This document shows positions 19,797 to 27,685 of a stretch of 64,000 bases of DNA, piece by piece. Numbering within the stretch: position 1 is the first letter of the stretch; each line of letters opens with the position of its first letter. The DNA lies in the NCBI RefSeq assembly GCF_003667505.1, contig NZ_RCVJ01000149.1, positions 1 through 64,000 on the forward strand, read 5' to 3'. This DNA is from Micromonospora sp. BL4 (lineage in GTDB: Bacteria; Actinomycetota; Actinomycetes; Mycobacteriales; Micromonosporaceae). Position numbers and translations under genes: made by a program. Below the pieces are notes generated by a model. That model worked only from the letters and a program-made list of their open reading frames with translations. It had not been told where the DNA came from and did not search any database.

Positions 19797-20426
19797 TCAG
19801 TCGAGGGGAATGTCGGCCGAGGCGGCGGCTCGGGCGTGCCGTGCGCTGACCAGGGTCATCGCCCATCCGGCGGCGGCGAAGCCGGCCGCCGCCGCGGTGG
19901 CGATGATGGCCAGCCGCCAGGCCGACTCGGTCAGCGCGGTGCCACCCAGGTGGCCGACCAGCGCGCCGTAGGTGGCCCAGCCCAGCGCGGCCACCGCCTC
20001 GTAGAGCACGAACAGCCGGTACGGGTAGCGGCTACGGCCGGCTGAGAAGCAGGCCGCCATCCGACCGCCCGGCACGAACCGGCACAGCAGGATGACCAGC
20101 GGCCCGGGCTGCCGTAATCCCTGGGTGACCCGGCTGGCGACCCGTCGCGCCCGGCTCAACTCGGCGTGCCGGGGGGCCCGCCGGTCCGGTGCGCCCCGAC
20201 CTAGCAGGTAGCAGGCGAGATCGCCGGCGAAGACGCCGAGCGCGCCGACGGCGATGGTGACCGGCAGGCTGAGTCCGCCGTAGACGGTGAGCGCACCGCT
20301 GGTGATCATGACGATCTGGGTGGGAATCACCGGGACGAAGGCGTCCGCGATCAGCAGACCGAGCAGCACGAGGTACGCCCACGTCGGCGATGCGACGTCT
20401 GTCAGTAGTTCGGGCACGCGTGCCAC
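19797..20426 (-). CDS. DedA family (VTT-domain) membrane protein
   Basis: The 209-residue protein shows the DedA/SNARE-associated VTT domain: DAFVPVIPTQIVMITSGAL, GVFAGDLACYLLGRG and LLCRFVPGGRMAACFSAG, with a hydrophobic C-terminus. DedA proteins move polyprenyl-phosphate or phospholipid head groups across the membrane and affect envelope homeostasis. The conserved RFxPGGR arginines are kept. The start is GTG at 20426 with GGCGAG upstream. It is divergent from the threonyl-tRNA synthetase leader. Confidence 0.85.
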   Translation of the reverse strand: MARVPELLTDVASPTWAYLVLLGLLIADAFVPVIPTQIVMITSGALTVYGGLSLPVTIAVGALGVFAGDLACYLLGRGAPDRRAPRHAELSRARRVASRVTQGLRQPGPLVILLCRFVPGGRMAACFSAGRSRYPYRLFVLYEAVAALGWATYGALVGHLGGTALTESAWRLAIIATAAAAGFAAAGWAMTLVSARHARAAASADIPLD

Positions 20427-20776
20427 CTCGCCGGATGCGGCCGATTGGGTGTCTCGAGCCTGACGGCGTGTCCGGCGTCACGGTGGACAGCCCCACCCCG
20501 CCGTGACCGTCGACACGACTGGGCCACCCAGGTACAACGAGGCGAACGGTCCTCGGGTGACGGTTCGGCAGCCGTCCCGCGCGGCCCGCACAGGTCGGCG
20601 GATCGGCGTTCGTCGGCGTACCGTTGTCCGCGCGGCCCCAGCACCGTCGGGTCCCCCGTTCCTGACGTTCCGGGCCGCCCAGGGCCGCCGGCGGGTCCCG
20701 CGCCGGCGGCCCGCCCTTCCCTCCGCCGCGCCAAATCCGGGTGCGTCCCCGATCGCTCCAGGGGTACGGTCGCCGC
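20427..20776. other. Gene-free region between dedA and the thrS leader, with a strong hairpin
   Basis: I find no gene in this stretch. It contains a perfect 12-bp hairpin (20682-20693 with 20701-20712, arm GGGCCGCCGGCG, 7-nt loop) and the TACGGT hexamer at 20765-20770 that appears to drive the leader ORF. The hairpin could end readthrough before that promoter. Confidence 0.45.
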
Positions 20777-20833
20777 ATGCGCAGCGCGGTAGTGGAGACC
20801 ACGACGCCGGGTGTCCCCGGCGCGCCGCTCTGA
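20777..20833 (+). CDS. Putative Thr-rich leader peptide of thrS attenuator
   Basis: An 18-codon ORF, MRSAVVETTTPGVPGAPL, begins 6 nt after TACGGT and therefore looks leaderless. Codons 8-10 are ACC ACG ACG: three consecutive threonines just ahead of a threonyl-tRNA synthetase gene. The codons directly after them form a hairpin (20805-20811 with 20816-20822). A second, larger hairpin follows at 20853-20880. This is the arrangement of ribosome-mediated attenuation, in which scarce Thr-tRNA stalls the ribosome. Inferred from sequence alone. Confidence 0.55.
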   Translation: MRSAVVETTTPGVPGAPL

Positions 20834-20880
20834 CGTAACCACCGTCAACCAGGCCCCGGGGCGATCCGCCCCGAGGGCCG
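20805..20880 (+). promoter_or_regulatory. Mutually exclusive hairpins between leader peptide and thrS
   Basis: Hairpin 1 is a 7-bp stem with loop TGTC inside the leader ORF, right behind the Thr codons. Hairpin 2 is a 12-bp stem (GGCCCCGGGGCG region, 20853-20864, with 20868-20880, one bulged A). CCCCGG at 20815-20820 can instead pair with CCGGGG at 20856-20861, which would break hairpin 2. There is no U-tract, so hairpin 2 may act as a GC-type terminator or through translation. Confidence 0.45.
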
Positions 20881-20935
20881 CGCGGCGTTCGGTGTCCAGG
20901 TCGCCTCCGGGTCGTACCCGATCCAGGAGCACGAC

Positions 20936-22153
20936 ATGATCGACCACCGCAGGCTCGGCCGGGAGCTGGACCTCTTCGTCTCCGACCCGCTGGCCGGCGC
21001 CGGCCTGCCGATCTGGCTGCCGGACGGCGCCGCCGCCCGGCACGCCGTCGAGGAGTACGTCCGTGAGCTGGAACGCCGATCCGGCCACCAGCACGTCTAC
21101 TCGCCGCCGCTGGGCAAGCGCGAACTCTTCGAACTCTCCGGCCATCTCGGCTACTTCGCCGACGACATGTTCCCGCCGATGCGGCTGAGCGCCGACGACG
21201 AGTTCGTGCTCCGGCCGGCGCTCTGCCCGCACCACGCGCTGGTCTTCCGGGCCCGGGGCCGCTCCTACCGGGAGCTGCCGCTGCGGATCGCCGAGCTGGG
21301 CGGGATGTACCGCTCGGAGCGTTCCGGCGTGCTCGGCGGGCTGTCCCGGGTGCGCGCCATCTCGCTCAACGACGCGCACACCTTCTGCGCCCCGGACCAG
21401 GTGGGCGACGAGGTCGTGGAGATCCTCGGGCTGATCCGCGCCGCGCACGCCGCGCTCGGCGTCCGCCCGGCCGGCTTCCGGCTGTCGCTGCGCGGGCCGG
21501 GCGAGAAGTACGTCGGCGACGACGCGCAGTGGGCCCGCGCCGAGGAACTGCTCCGGGGTTCGCTGGCCGGGGTGCCGTACGTCGAGGCGCCGGGGGAGGC
21601 CGCCTTCTACGGCCCGAAGATCGATATCCAGATCGTCGACGCAGCCGGCCGGGAGTCGACCATCTCCACCATCCAGTTGGACTTCGACAAGCCGGAACGG
21701 TTCGACCTGTCGTACACCGACTCGGACGGCAGCCGGCGACGGCCCGTCATGGTGCACCGCAGTCTGGTCGGCAGCATGGAGCGGCTGTTCGCGTACCTCA
21801 TCGAGGTGCACCAGGGCGCCTTCCCGGCCTGGTACGCGCCGGTGCAGCTGGTGCTGCTGCCGGTGGACGACGGGCAGGCCGGGGCGGCGGCCGAGCTGGC
21901 CCGACGGGCCGTCGCCGCCGGGCTGCGGGTCGAGGTCGACGTCGCCGGCTCGCTGGGCGCCCGGATCCGGGACGCGGCCCGCCGCCGCGTCCCGTACCTC
22001 GGGGTGCTCGGTTCCCGGGAGGCGGCCGACGGACGCCTCGCCCTGCGCCTCCGCGACGGCCGCACCCTGGACCCGATGCCCGCCGACGCCGCGCTCGCCC
22101 TGATCGGCGGGCAGGTCGCCGCCCGCGCGGCCGACCTGCTGCCGACGGACTGA
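20936..22153 (+). CDS. Short threonyl-tRNA synthetase lacking TGS and editing domains
   Basis: At 405 residues this covers only the class II catalytic core and the C-terminal anticodon-binding domain; normal bacterial ThrRS has about 640-690. The three zinc ligands correspond to Cys97, His148 and His274. Their spacings (51 and 126 residues) equal those of E. coli Cys334, His385 and His511. Motif 2 is around GGMYRSERSGVLGGLSRVRAI and motif 3 includes GSMERLF. It should charge tRNA-Thr but cannot clear mischarged Ser in cis. The SD CAGGAG precedes the ATG. A full-length housekeeping ThrRS presumably exists elsewhere. This copy may be a starvation- or antibiotic-inducible isoenzyme, by analogy with B. 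subtilis ThrZ. Confidence 0.88.
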   Translation: MIDHRRLGRELDLFVSDPLAGAGLPIWLPDGAAARHAVEEYVRELERRSGHQHVYSPPLGKRELFELSGHLGYFADDMFPPMRLSADDEFVLRPALCPHHALVFRARGRSYRELPLRIAELGGMYRSERSGVLGGLSRVRAISLNDAHTFCAPDQVGDEVVEILGLIRAAHAALGVRPAGFRLSLRGPGEKYVGDDAQWARAEELLRGSLAGVPYVEAPGEAAFYGPKIDIQIVDAAGRESTISTIQLDFDKPERFDLSYTDSDGSRRRPVMVHRSLVGSMERLFAYLIEVHQGAFPAWYAPVQLVLLPVDDGQAGAAAELARRAVAAGLRVEVDVAGSLGARIRDAARRRVPYLGVLGSREAADGRLALRLRDGRTLDPMPADAALALIGGQVAARAADLLPTD

Positions 22154-22206
22154 CCCACCCGCCGGTCGAGGGCGGACCGTCGTCGCTGTTCGCACGGCGA
22201 TCCGCC

Positions 22207-24267
22207 CTAGATCGACGCGGGCTGGGGGACGGCGGTGGCGGCCGGGTCGTCGGATTCGTCGTCGACCGCGGCGCCGGTGAACTGGGAGCGGTACAGCTGG
22301 TGGTACGCGCCGTGGGCGGCGAGCAACTGCTCGTGGGTGCCCTGCTCGACGATGCGACCGTTCTCCATCATCAGGATCAGGTCGGCGTCGCGGATGGTGG
22401 AGAGCCGGTGCGCGATGACGAAGCTGGTCCGGTCCGAGCGCAGCGCCGCCATCGCCCGTTGCAGCAGCACCTCGGTGCGGGTGTCCACCGAGCTGGTCGC
22501 CTCGTCCAGGATCAGCAGGGACGGCTCGGCGAGGAACGCCCGGGCGATGGTGATGAGCTGCTTCTCGCCCGCGCTGACGTTGCTGCCCTCCTCGTCGATG
22601 ACCGTGTCGTAGCCGTCCGGCAGGCTGCGGACGAACCGGTCGACGAAGGTGGCCCGGGCCGCGGCGAGGATCTCCTCCTCGGTCGCGTCCGGCCGGCCGT
22701 ACGCGATGTTGTCCCGGATGGTGCCGCCGAAGAGCCAGGTGTCCTGGAGCACCATGCCGATCCGACCCCGCAGGTCGTCGCGGCGCATGGTGGTGATGTC
22801 CACCCCGTCCAGGGTGATCCGGCCGGCGTCCAGCTCGTAGAACCGCATCACCAGGTTGACCAGGGTGGTCTTGCCGGCGCCGGTCGGGCCGACGATGGCC
22901 ACCGTGTGCCCCGGCTCGGCGACCAGCGACAGGTCGTCGATCAGCGGCTTGTCCGGCTCGTACCGGAACGAGACGTGCTCGAACTCGACCCGGCCGTGCG
23001 GGTCGACGACCCGGGCCGGCTGGACCGGGTCGGGGCTCTGCTCGTCGGCGTCGAGGACCGCGAAGACCCGCTCGGCCGAGGCCACTCCGGACTGGAGGAG
23101 GTTGGCCATCGAGGCGAGCTGGGTGAGCGGCTGGGTGAACTGGCGGGAGTACTGGATGAACGCCTGCACGTCGCCGAGGCTCATCGCGCCGGACGCGACG
23201 CGCAGCCCGCCGACCACCGCGATCGCCACGTAGCTGAGGTTTCCGATGAACATCATCGACGGCATGATGATCCCGGAGATGAACTGGGCGCCGAAGCTGG
23301 CCCGGAACAGCTCCTCGTTCTTGGCGTTGAACGCGGCCTCCACCTCGCGCTGCCGGCCGAAGACCTTCACCAGCTCGTGACCGGTGTAGGCCTCCTCGAT
23401 CTGGCCGTTCAGCTCGCCGGTGTGCTTCCACTGGGCGATGAACTGCTGCTGGGAGCGCTTGGCGATGCGCTGGGTGACCAGCACCGACAGCGGCACCGCG
23501 ACCAGGGCCACCAGGGCCAGCAGCGGCGAGATCCAGAACATCACGCCCAGCACGCCGACCACGGTCAGCAGCGAGGTGAGCAGCTGGCTGAGGGTCTGCT
23601 GGAGGCTGGTGGAGATGTTGTCGATGTCGTTGGTGACCCGACTGAGCAGTTCGCCGCGGGGCTGCCGGTCGAAGTACGGCAGCGGCAGTCGGTTGAGCTT
23701 CTCCTCCACCTCGGCGCGCAGCCGCAGCACGGTGCGCTGGACCACCCCGTTGAGCAGCCAGCCCTGCCACCACGACAGCACGCTCGCCGCCAGGTAGAGC
23801 CCGAGCGCCAGCAGCAGCACCCGGCTCAGGGCGCTGAAGTCGATGCCGACGCCGGGGATGACGTCCATCCGGGCCAGCATGTCGGCGAAGCTGTCGTTGC
23901 CGCTGGCCCGGGCCGCCGCGACGGCCTGCTCGGGGGTGGTGCCCGCCGGCAGTTGCCGGCCGATCACCCCGTTGAAGATCAGGTCGGTGGCGTGGCCGAG
24001 GATCTTCGGCCCGGCCACGCTGAACCCGACGCTCACCACGGCGAGCGTGATGATCGCGGCCAGGTGCAGCCGGTGCGAGCGGAGCCGGCCGAGCAGCCGC
24101 CGGGCGGACGGCCCGAAGTTCATCGACTTCTCGGCGGGCATCCCGGCGCCCGCCCAGGGCGGCCCGCCGCCCTGGCGTCCGGGGGGCAGCCGCTTCGGCG
24201 TGGGCTCCTCGCCGGCCGGCTTCTGCGTGGGTACGGCCGCGGTCCGCGGCTCGTCGGGCTCGCTCAT
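22207..24267 (-). CDS. ABC exporter half, canonical ATPase subunit
   Basis: A 686-residue fusion of a six-helix exporter domain and an ATPase. A Pro-rich cytoplasmic N-terminus (about 55 residues) precedes the membrane part (LHLAAIITLAVVSVGFSVAG). The nucleotide domain has Walker A GPTGAGKTT, signature NVSAGEKQ (a variant of LSGGQ), Walker B LLILDEATSSVD and switch IAHRLSTI. The catalytic Glu is intact. It overlaps the upstream partner gene by 4 bp (ATGA), a sign of a heterodimer. Exported substrate unknown; MarR control suggests drugs or toxic metabolites. Confidence 0.92.
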   Translation of the reverse strand: MSEPDEPRTAAVPTQKPAGEEPTPKRLPPGRQGGGPPWAGAGMPAEKSMNFGPSARRLLGRLRSHRLHLAAIITLAVVSVGFSVAGPKILGHATDLIFNGVIGRQLPAGTTPEQAVAAARASGNDSFADMLARMDVIPGVGIDFSALSRVLLLALGLYLAASVLSWWQGWLLNGVVQRTVLRLRAEVEEKLNRLPLPYFDRQPRGELLSRVTNDIDNISTSLQQTLSQLLTSLLTVVGVLGVMFWISPLLALVALVAVPLSVLVTQRIAKRSQQQFIAQWKHTGELNGQIEEAYTGHELVKVFGRQREVEAAFNAKNEELFRASFGAQFISGIIMPSMMFIGNLSYVAIAVVGGLRVASGAMSLGDVQAFIQYSRQFTQPLTQLASMANLLQSGVASAERVFAVLDADEQSPDPVQPARVVDPHGRVEFEHVSFRYEPDKPLIDDLSLVAEPGHTVAIVGPTGAGKTTLVNLVMRFYELDAGRITLDGVDITTMRRDDLRGRIGMVLQDTWLFGGTIRDNIAYGRPDATEEEILAAARATFVDRFVRSLPDGYDTVIDEEGSNVSAGEKQLITIARAFLAEPSLLILDEATSSVDTRTEVLLQRAMAALRSDRTSFVIAHRLSTIRDADLILMMENGRIVEQGTHEQLLAAHGAYHQLYRSQFTGAAVDDESDDPAATAVPQPASI

Positions 24268-25997
24268 GCCGGCACCTCCGTCGTCTGCTGGGAGGCCACG
24301 ATCTCGGCGTACGTCGGGCAGCTCTCCAGCAACTCCTCGTGTCGTCCCACTCCGACGACCCCCCCGTCCTCAAGCACGATGATCTGGTCGGCGTCGACGA
24401 TCGTGGAGACCCGCTGGGCCACGATCACCACGGCGGACTGCGCGGTGACCGGGCGCAGGGCCGCCCGCAGCCGTGCGTCGGTGCCGAGGTCGAGCGCGGA
24501 GAACGAGTCGTCGAAAAGGTAGATCTCCGGCTGCCGGACCAGCGCCCGGGCGATGGCCAGGCGCTGCCGCTGCCCGCCGGAGACGGTGCTGCCACCCTGG
24601 GCGATCGGGGCGTCCAGCCCGCCGGGCATCTGGGCCACGAAGTCCCGGGCCTGGGCGATCTCCAGTGCCGTCCACAGCTCGTCGTCGGTGGCGTCCGGGT
24701 TGCCGTAGCGCAGGTTGCTGGCGACCGTGCCGGTGAACAGGTACGGCCGCTGCGGCACCAGGCCGATGCGCCGCCACAGCTCCTCGGGCGCCAACTCCCG
24801 TACGTCCACCCCGTCGACCAGCACCGCGCCGGCGGTGACGTCGACCAGGCGGGGGATGAGCGACAGCAGGGTGGTCTTGCCCGCGCCGGTGCTGCCGATG
24901 ATCGCCGTGGTGGTGCCGGGGGTCGCCCGGAAGGAGATGTCCCGCAACACCGGCTCGACCGCCCCCGGGTACTGGAAGCGCACCCCGCGCAGCTCCAGCT
25001 CGGCCCTGGTGGGCGGCTCGGCGACCGGCTCGGCGGCCGGGACCACCGAGGAGTCGGTGTCCAGCACCTCGACGATCCGCTCGGCGCAGACCGCGGCCCG
25101 CGGCACCATCATCAGCATGAAGGTGGCCATCATGACGGCCATCAGGATCTGCATCAGGTACTGGAGGAAGGCGGTGAGCGCGCCGACCTGGATCGCGCCG
25201 GCGTCCACCCGCTGCGCGCCGAACCAGAGCACCGCCACGCTGGAGACGTTCAGCACCAGCATGACCACCGGGAAGATCAGAGCCAGCAGTCGACCGGTAC
25301 GCAGCGCGGTGGCGGTCAGGTCGGCGTTGGCGACGGCGAAGCGGTCCGTCTCGTACGGCTCGCGGACGAAGGCGCGCACCACGCGGATGCCGGTGATCTG
25401 CTCGCGCAGCACCCGGTTGACCGTGTCGATCCGGGTCTGCATCAGCCGGAAGCCCGGCACCATCCGACGGATGATCATGCTGAGCGCGGTGGCCAGCACC
25501 GGCACGCTGACCAGCATCAGCCAGGAGAGCCCGATGTCCTCCCGGAGCGCCATCACCACACCGCCCACGCTCATGATGGGCGCGGCGACCAGCATGGTGC
25601 AGCTCATCAGCACGAGCATCTGCACCTGCTGCACGTCGTTCGTGTTGCGGGTGATCAGCGACGGTGCGCCGAACCGGGCCACCTCGCGGGCGGAGAAGCG
25701 GTTGACGTGCCCGAACAGGGTCGCGCGGACGTCCCGGCCGAAGCCCATCGCGATCCGCGCGCCCAGGTACACCGCGGCGATCGAACAGATGATCTGGATC
25801 AGGCTGACCAGCAGCATCCAGCCGCCGATGCGCACGATGTAGTCGGTGTCGCCCCGGGCCACGCCCCGGTCGATGATGTCGGCGTTGAGGCTGGGCAGGT
25901 AGAGCGACGCCATGGTGCCCACGAACTGGAGCAGCACCACCGCCGTCAGCGGTCGCTGGTAGGTGCGCAACTGGTTGCGCAACAGTCGGATCAGCAC
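24264..25997 (-). CDS. ABC exporter half, degenerate-site subunit
   Basis: A 577-residue exporter half-transporter. Walker A is GSTGAGKTT and the signature is the consensus VSGGQRQRLAIARAL. Walker B reads IYLFDDSFSALD, with Asp in place of the catalytic Glu, and the switch region reads VAQRVSTI with Gln in place of His. One degenerate and one canonical site is the hallmark of heterodimeric exporters such as TM287/288. The GTG at 25997 overlaps the marR stop by 7 bp, so marR and both subunits form one operon. Confidence 0.92.
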   Translation of the reverse strand: MLIRLLRNQLRTYQRPLTAVVLLQFVGTMASLYLPSLNADIIDRGVARGDTDYIVRIGGWMLLVSLIQIICSIAAVYLGARIAMGFGRDVRATLFGHVNRFSAREVARFGAPSLITRNTNDVQQVQMLVLMSCTMLVAAPIMSVGGVVMALREDIGLSWLMLVSVPVLATALSMIIRRMVPGFRLMQTRIDTVNRVLREQITGIRVVRAFVREPYETDRFAVANADLTATALRTGRLLALIFPVVMLVLNVSSVAVLWFGAQRVDAGAIQVGALTAFLQYLMQILMAVMMATFMLMMVPRAAVCAERIVEVLDTDSSVVPAAEPVAEPPTRAELELRGVRFQYPGAVEPVLRDISFRATPGTTTAIIGSTGAGKTTLLSLIPRLVDVTAGAVLVDGVDVRELAPEELWRRIGLVPQRPYLFTGTVASNLRYGNPDATDDELWTALEIAQARDFVAQMPGGLDAPIAQGGSTVSGGQRQRLAIARALVRQPEIYLFDDSFSALDLGTDARLRAALRPVTAQSAVVIVAQRVSTIVDADQIIVLEDGGVVGVGRHEELLESCPTYAEIVASQQTTEVPA

Positions 25998-26473
25998 GCC
26001 GTGTCCTTCGCTTCGGTAGGGCGTCCGGTCATCCGCGGGTCGTCCCCGCTGCCGATGACCTCGAGCAGGAAGTCCCGGATCACCTGTGCCTTCGCGGGGT
26101 CGGCGTCGACCGAGGTGAGCGGTCTTCCGGAGTGCATCAGCGTGGTGAGCGCCGCCACCCGCTCCCGGCCGGCGGGCGTGATGGCGAGCCGGACGCTGCG
26201 CCGGTCGCTGTCGTCACGCTGCCGCTCGACCAGCCCGTCGCGGGCCAGCGTGTCCACGATGCCGGTCAGGGTCGCCGGGCGCACGAAGCCCTTCTCGGCG
26301 ACCTCGCGGTGGGGCAGCTCGCCGTGCCGGGCGAGCGTCATCAGGGTCACCATGCCGGCCTGGGTGAGGCCGTGCTCCTCGGCGAGGTAGCGGTTCCACC
26401 GCTGCCCGACGAGGTGCCCGGCCACGACCAGCAGTCGGCCGAGCGGCACATCCTGGAGAGTGACGAGGTCCAC
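25991..26473 (-). CDS. MarR family repressor of the ABC exporter operon
   Basis: A 160-residue winged-helix regulator: VVAGHLVGQRWNRYLAEEHGLTQAGMVTLMTLARHGELPHREVAEKGFVRPATLTGIVDTLARDGLVERQRDDSDRR is the standard MarR DNA-binding core with its DxR(R) wing. I place the start at GTG 26473, seven nt after TAACCT (26486-26481). The upstream TTG at 26509 would put the operator inside the gene. It is first in the operon with the heterodimeric exporter. A palindrome in its own promoter points to autorepression relieved by a ligand. Confidence 0.88.
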   Translation of the reverse strand: MDLVTLQDVPLGRLLVVAGHLVGQRWNRYLAEEHGLTQAGMVTLMTLARHGELPHREVAEKGFVRPATLTGIVDTLARDGLVERQRDDSDRRSVRLAITPAGRERVAALTTLMHSGRPLTSVDADPAKAQVIRDFLLEVIGSGDDPRMTGRPTEAKDTAC

Positions 26474-26480
26474 GGCAAGC

Positions 26481-26509
26481 AGGTTAGCCTCCTGATAGTC
26501 AGGGACCAA
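26481..26509 (-). promoter_or_regulatory. marR promoter with operator filling the -35/-10 spacer
   Basis: On the minus strand, TTGGTC (26509-26504) and TAACCT (26486-26481) are separated by exactly 17 bp. The palindrome CCTGACTATCAGG (26503-26491) occupies most of that spacer. Transcription would start at the GTG. Repressor binding there would exclude RNA polymerase. Confidence 0.6.
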
Positions 26510-26945
26510 ACGAAATAGCCACCGCGGTGGTTACGAACACGATCTGCAGAGCCGTGCGCTGGCCGAGCGGGGTGACCGGTCTCCCGGCCAGGGTCAGCTT
26601 CCGGCGGGCGGCCGAGACGTTGGCCGGGAACATCGCGAGCATCAGCAAACCGAGCCCGGCGGCGGCCAGGCGGGCGGTCGCGGGGATCAGCAGGCCCACC
26701 GCGCCGACCAGTTCCAGTACGCCGGTGACGGTGACCAGCAGGTCCGGGCGGGGCAGGCCGGTCGGGACCATCGCGATCAGGTCGGTGCGGCGCTGCCCGG
26801 CGAAGTGCGCGACGGCGGTCAGCGTGAACATCAGGGCCAGGCCGATCCGTAGTGCGGGGTGCCAGCCGTCGAGCGCGGTGACGCCGGCGAAGCCGGTCAC
26901 GCGGGCTAGTGCGGTGCCGACCAGCAGGGCGATCAGGGGTGCCAT
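26499..26945 (-). CDS. DoxX family membrane protein
   Basis: A 148-residue four-helix membrane protein of the DoxX type: HPALRIGLALMFTLTAVAHF, LLVTVTGVLELVGAVGLLIPATARLAAAGLGLLMLAMFPANVSAARR. The HF and PANV segments are typical. Some members take part in redox homeostasis; a role is not demonstrable here. The ATG is preceded by GAGGAGG. It is divergent from the tetR gene, and both promoters overlap two copies of one palindrome. Its final codons overlap the marR promoter. Confidence 0.85.
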   Translation of the reverse strand: MAPLIALLVGTALARVTGFAGVTALDGWHPALRIGLALMFTLTAVAHFAGQRRTDLIAMVPTGLPRPDLLVTVTGVLELVGAVGLLIPATARLAAAGLGLLMLAMFPANVSAARRKLTLAGRPVTPLGQRTALQIVFVTTAVAISFGP

Positions 26946-26963
26946 CGAAGTCCTCCTCGTGAA

Positions 26964-27020
26964 CTTGTCAGTGGCAAGATTGCCTCGACGAGTGCCATCT
27001 TGTCAATGGCAAGATAGGAT
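26964..27020. promoter_or_regulatory. Twin TetR operators covering divergent promoters
   Basis: CTTGTCANTGGCAAG occurs twice (26964-26978 and 26999-27013), 35 bp apart. For doxX, TTGACA (27006-27001) and CAATCT (26982-26977) are 18 bp apart and each overlaps an operator. For tetR, GTGCCA (26992-26997) and TAGGAT (27015-27020) flank the second operator. One regulator can shut both directions. Confidence 0.7.
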
Positions 27021-27026
27021 TCGGGC

Positions 27027-27584
27027 ATGACCGGACCGCGCGCCTACCATCACGGCGACCTGCGCCGCGCCCTGCTCGCCGCAGCTCTGGATGCCATCGA
27101 GGAGGTCGGGCCCGCCGCGCTGAGTCTGCGCGATCTCGCCCGCCGGGCCGGTGTCTCGCACGCCGCACCCGCCCACCATTTCGGCGACAAGGCGGGCCTG
27201 CTCACCGCGCTTGCCGCCCAGGGCTTCGACCTGCTGGCGCAGAAGCTGGTCAACGCGGACGACGTGCTGGAGGCCGGGGTCGCGTACGTCGACTTCGCCG
27301 TCACGCACCGCGCGTACTTCGAGGTGATGTTCCGGCCCGAGCTCTACCGGGCCGACGACGCCGAGCTGATCGCGGCCCGGGAGCGCTCCGGCGCCGCGCT
27401 CCGTTCCGGGGTGGCCACCCTGCCCACCGGAGCCGCACCCGCGGACACCGACCGGGACGCGCTCGCCGCCTGGTCGATCGCGCACGGCTTCGCCACCCTC
27501 TGGCTGGCCGGCGCGCTGCCGGAGCGGGTGGGCGACGACCCCCGCACGGCAGCCCGCGACGTCCTGCGCCGCCTAGCCCGGTAA
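27027..27584 (+). CDS. TetR/AcrR family regulator
   Basis: A 185-residue repressor with an N-terminal HTH (YHHGDLRRALLAAALDAIEEVGPAALSLRDLARRAGVSHAAPAHHFGDKAGLLTALA) and an all-helical ligand domain. The C-terminal part matches the WHG-type TetR class (AWSIAHGFATLWLAG). TAGGAT ends 6 nt before the ATG, so it is probably leaderless. The two intergenic palindromes make doxX its probable target. Ligand unknown. Confidence 0.9.
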   Translation: MTGPRAYHHGDLRRALLAAALDAIEEVGPAALSLRDLARRAGVSHAAPAHHFGDKAGLLTALAAQGFDLLAQKLVNADDVLEAGVAYVDFAVTHRAYFEVMFRPELYRADDAELIAARERSGAALRSGVATLPTGAAPADTDRDALAAWSIAHGFATLWLAGALPERVGDDPRTAARDVLRRLAR

Positions 27585-27599
27585 CCACCCATCCACGGC

Positions 27600-27674
27600 G
27601 TCGATCATGGAGTTGTGGTGGGCGATTCGCCGGTCGCTGCCCGTTCTGGGCGGCACCACAACTCCATGATCGAC
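27600..27674. terminator. 21-bp perfect palindrome between convergent tetR and guaB1
   Basis: Bases 27600-27620 and 27654-27674 are perfect inverted repeats of 21 bp (arm GTCGATCATGGAGTTGTGGT plus one base) around a 33-nt loop. The loop can itself fold. It sits between two stop codons, suggesting a bidirectional terminator. Its AT-containing, gene-unrelated sequence looks like a dispersed intergenic repeat. Confidence 0.7.
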
Positions 27675-27685
27675 CCGGGTGGGGG

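Noticed and set aside
20777..20935. T-box upstream of the threonyl-tRNA synthetase
   Set aside because: No T-box core sequence or specifier-loop arrangement was found; the peptide leader explains the region better.
20402..24373. 1323-codon open frame on the minus strand, and similar long frames (21529-24522, 914-3526, 40159-42279, 46876-49218)
   Set aside because: They lie antisense to, or out of frame with, clear enzymes, are rich in Arg/Gly/Pro, and have no family motifs. High GC simply removes stop codons.
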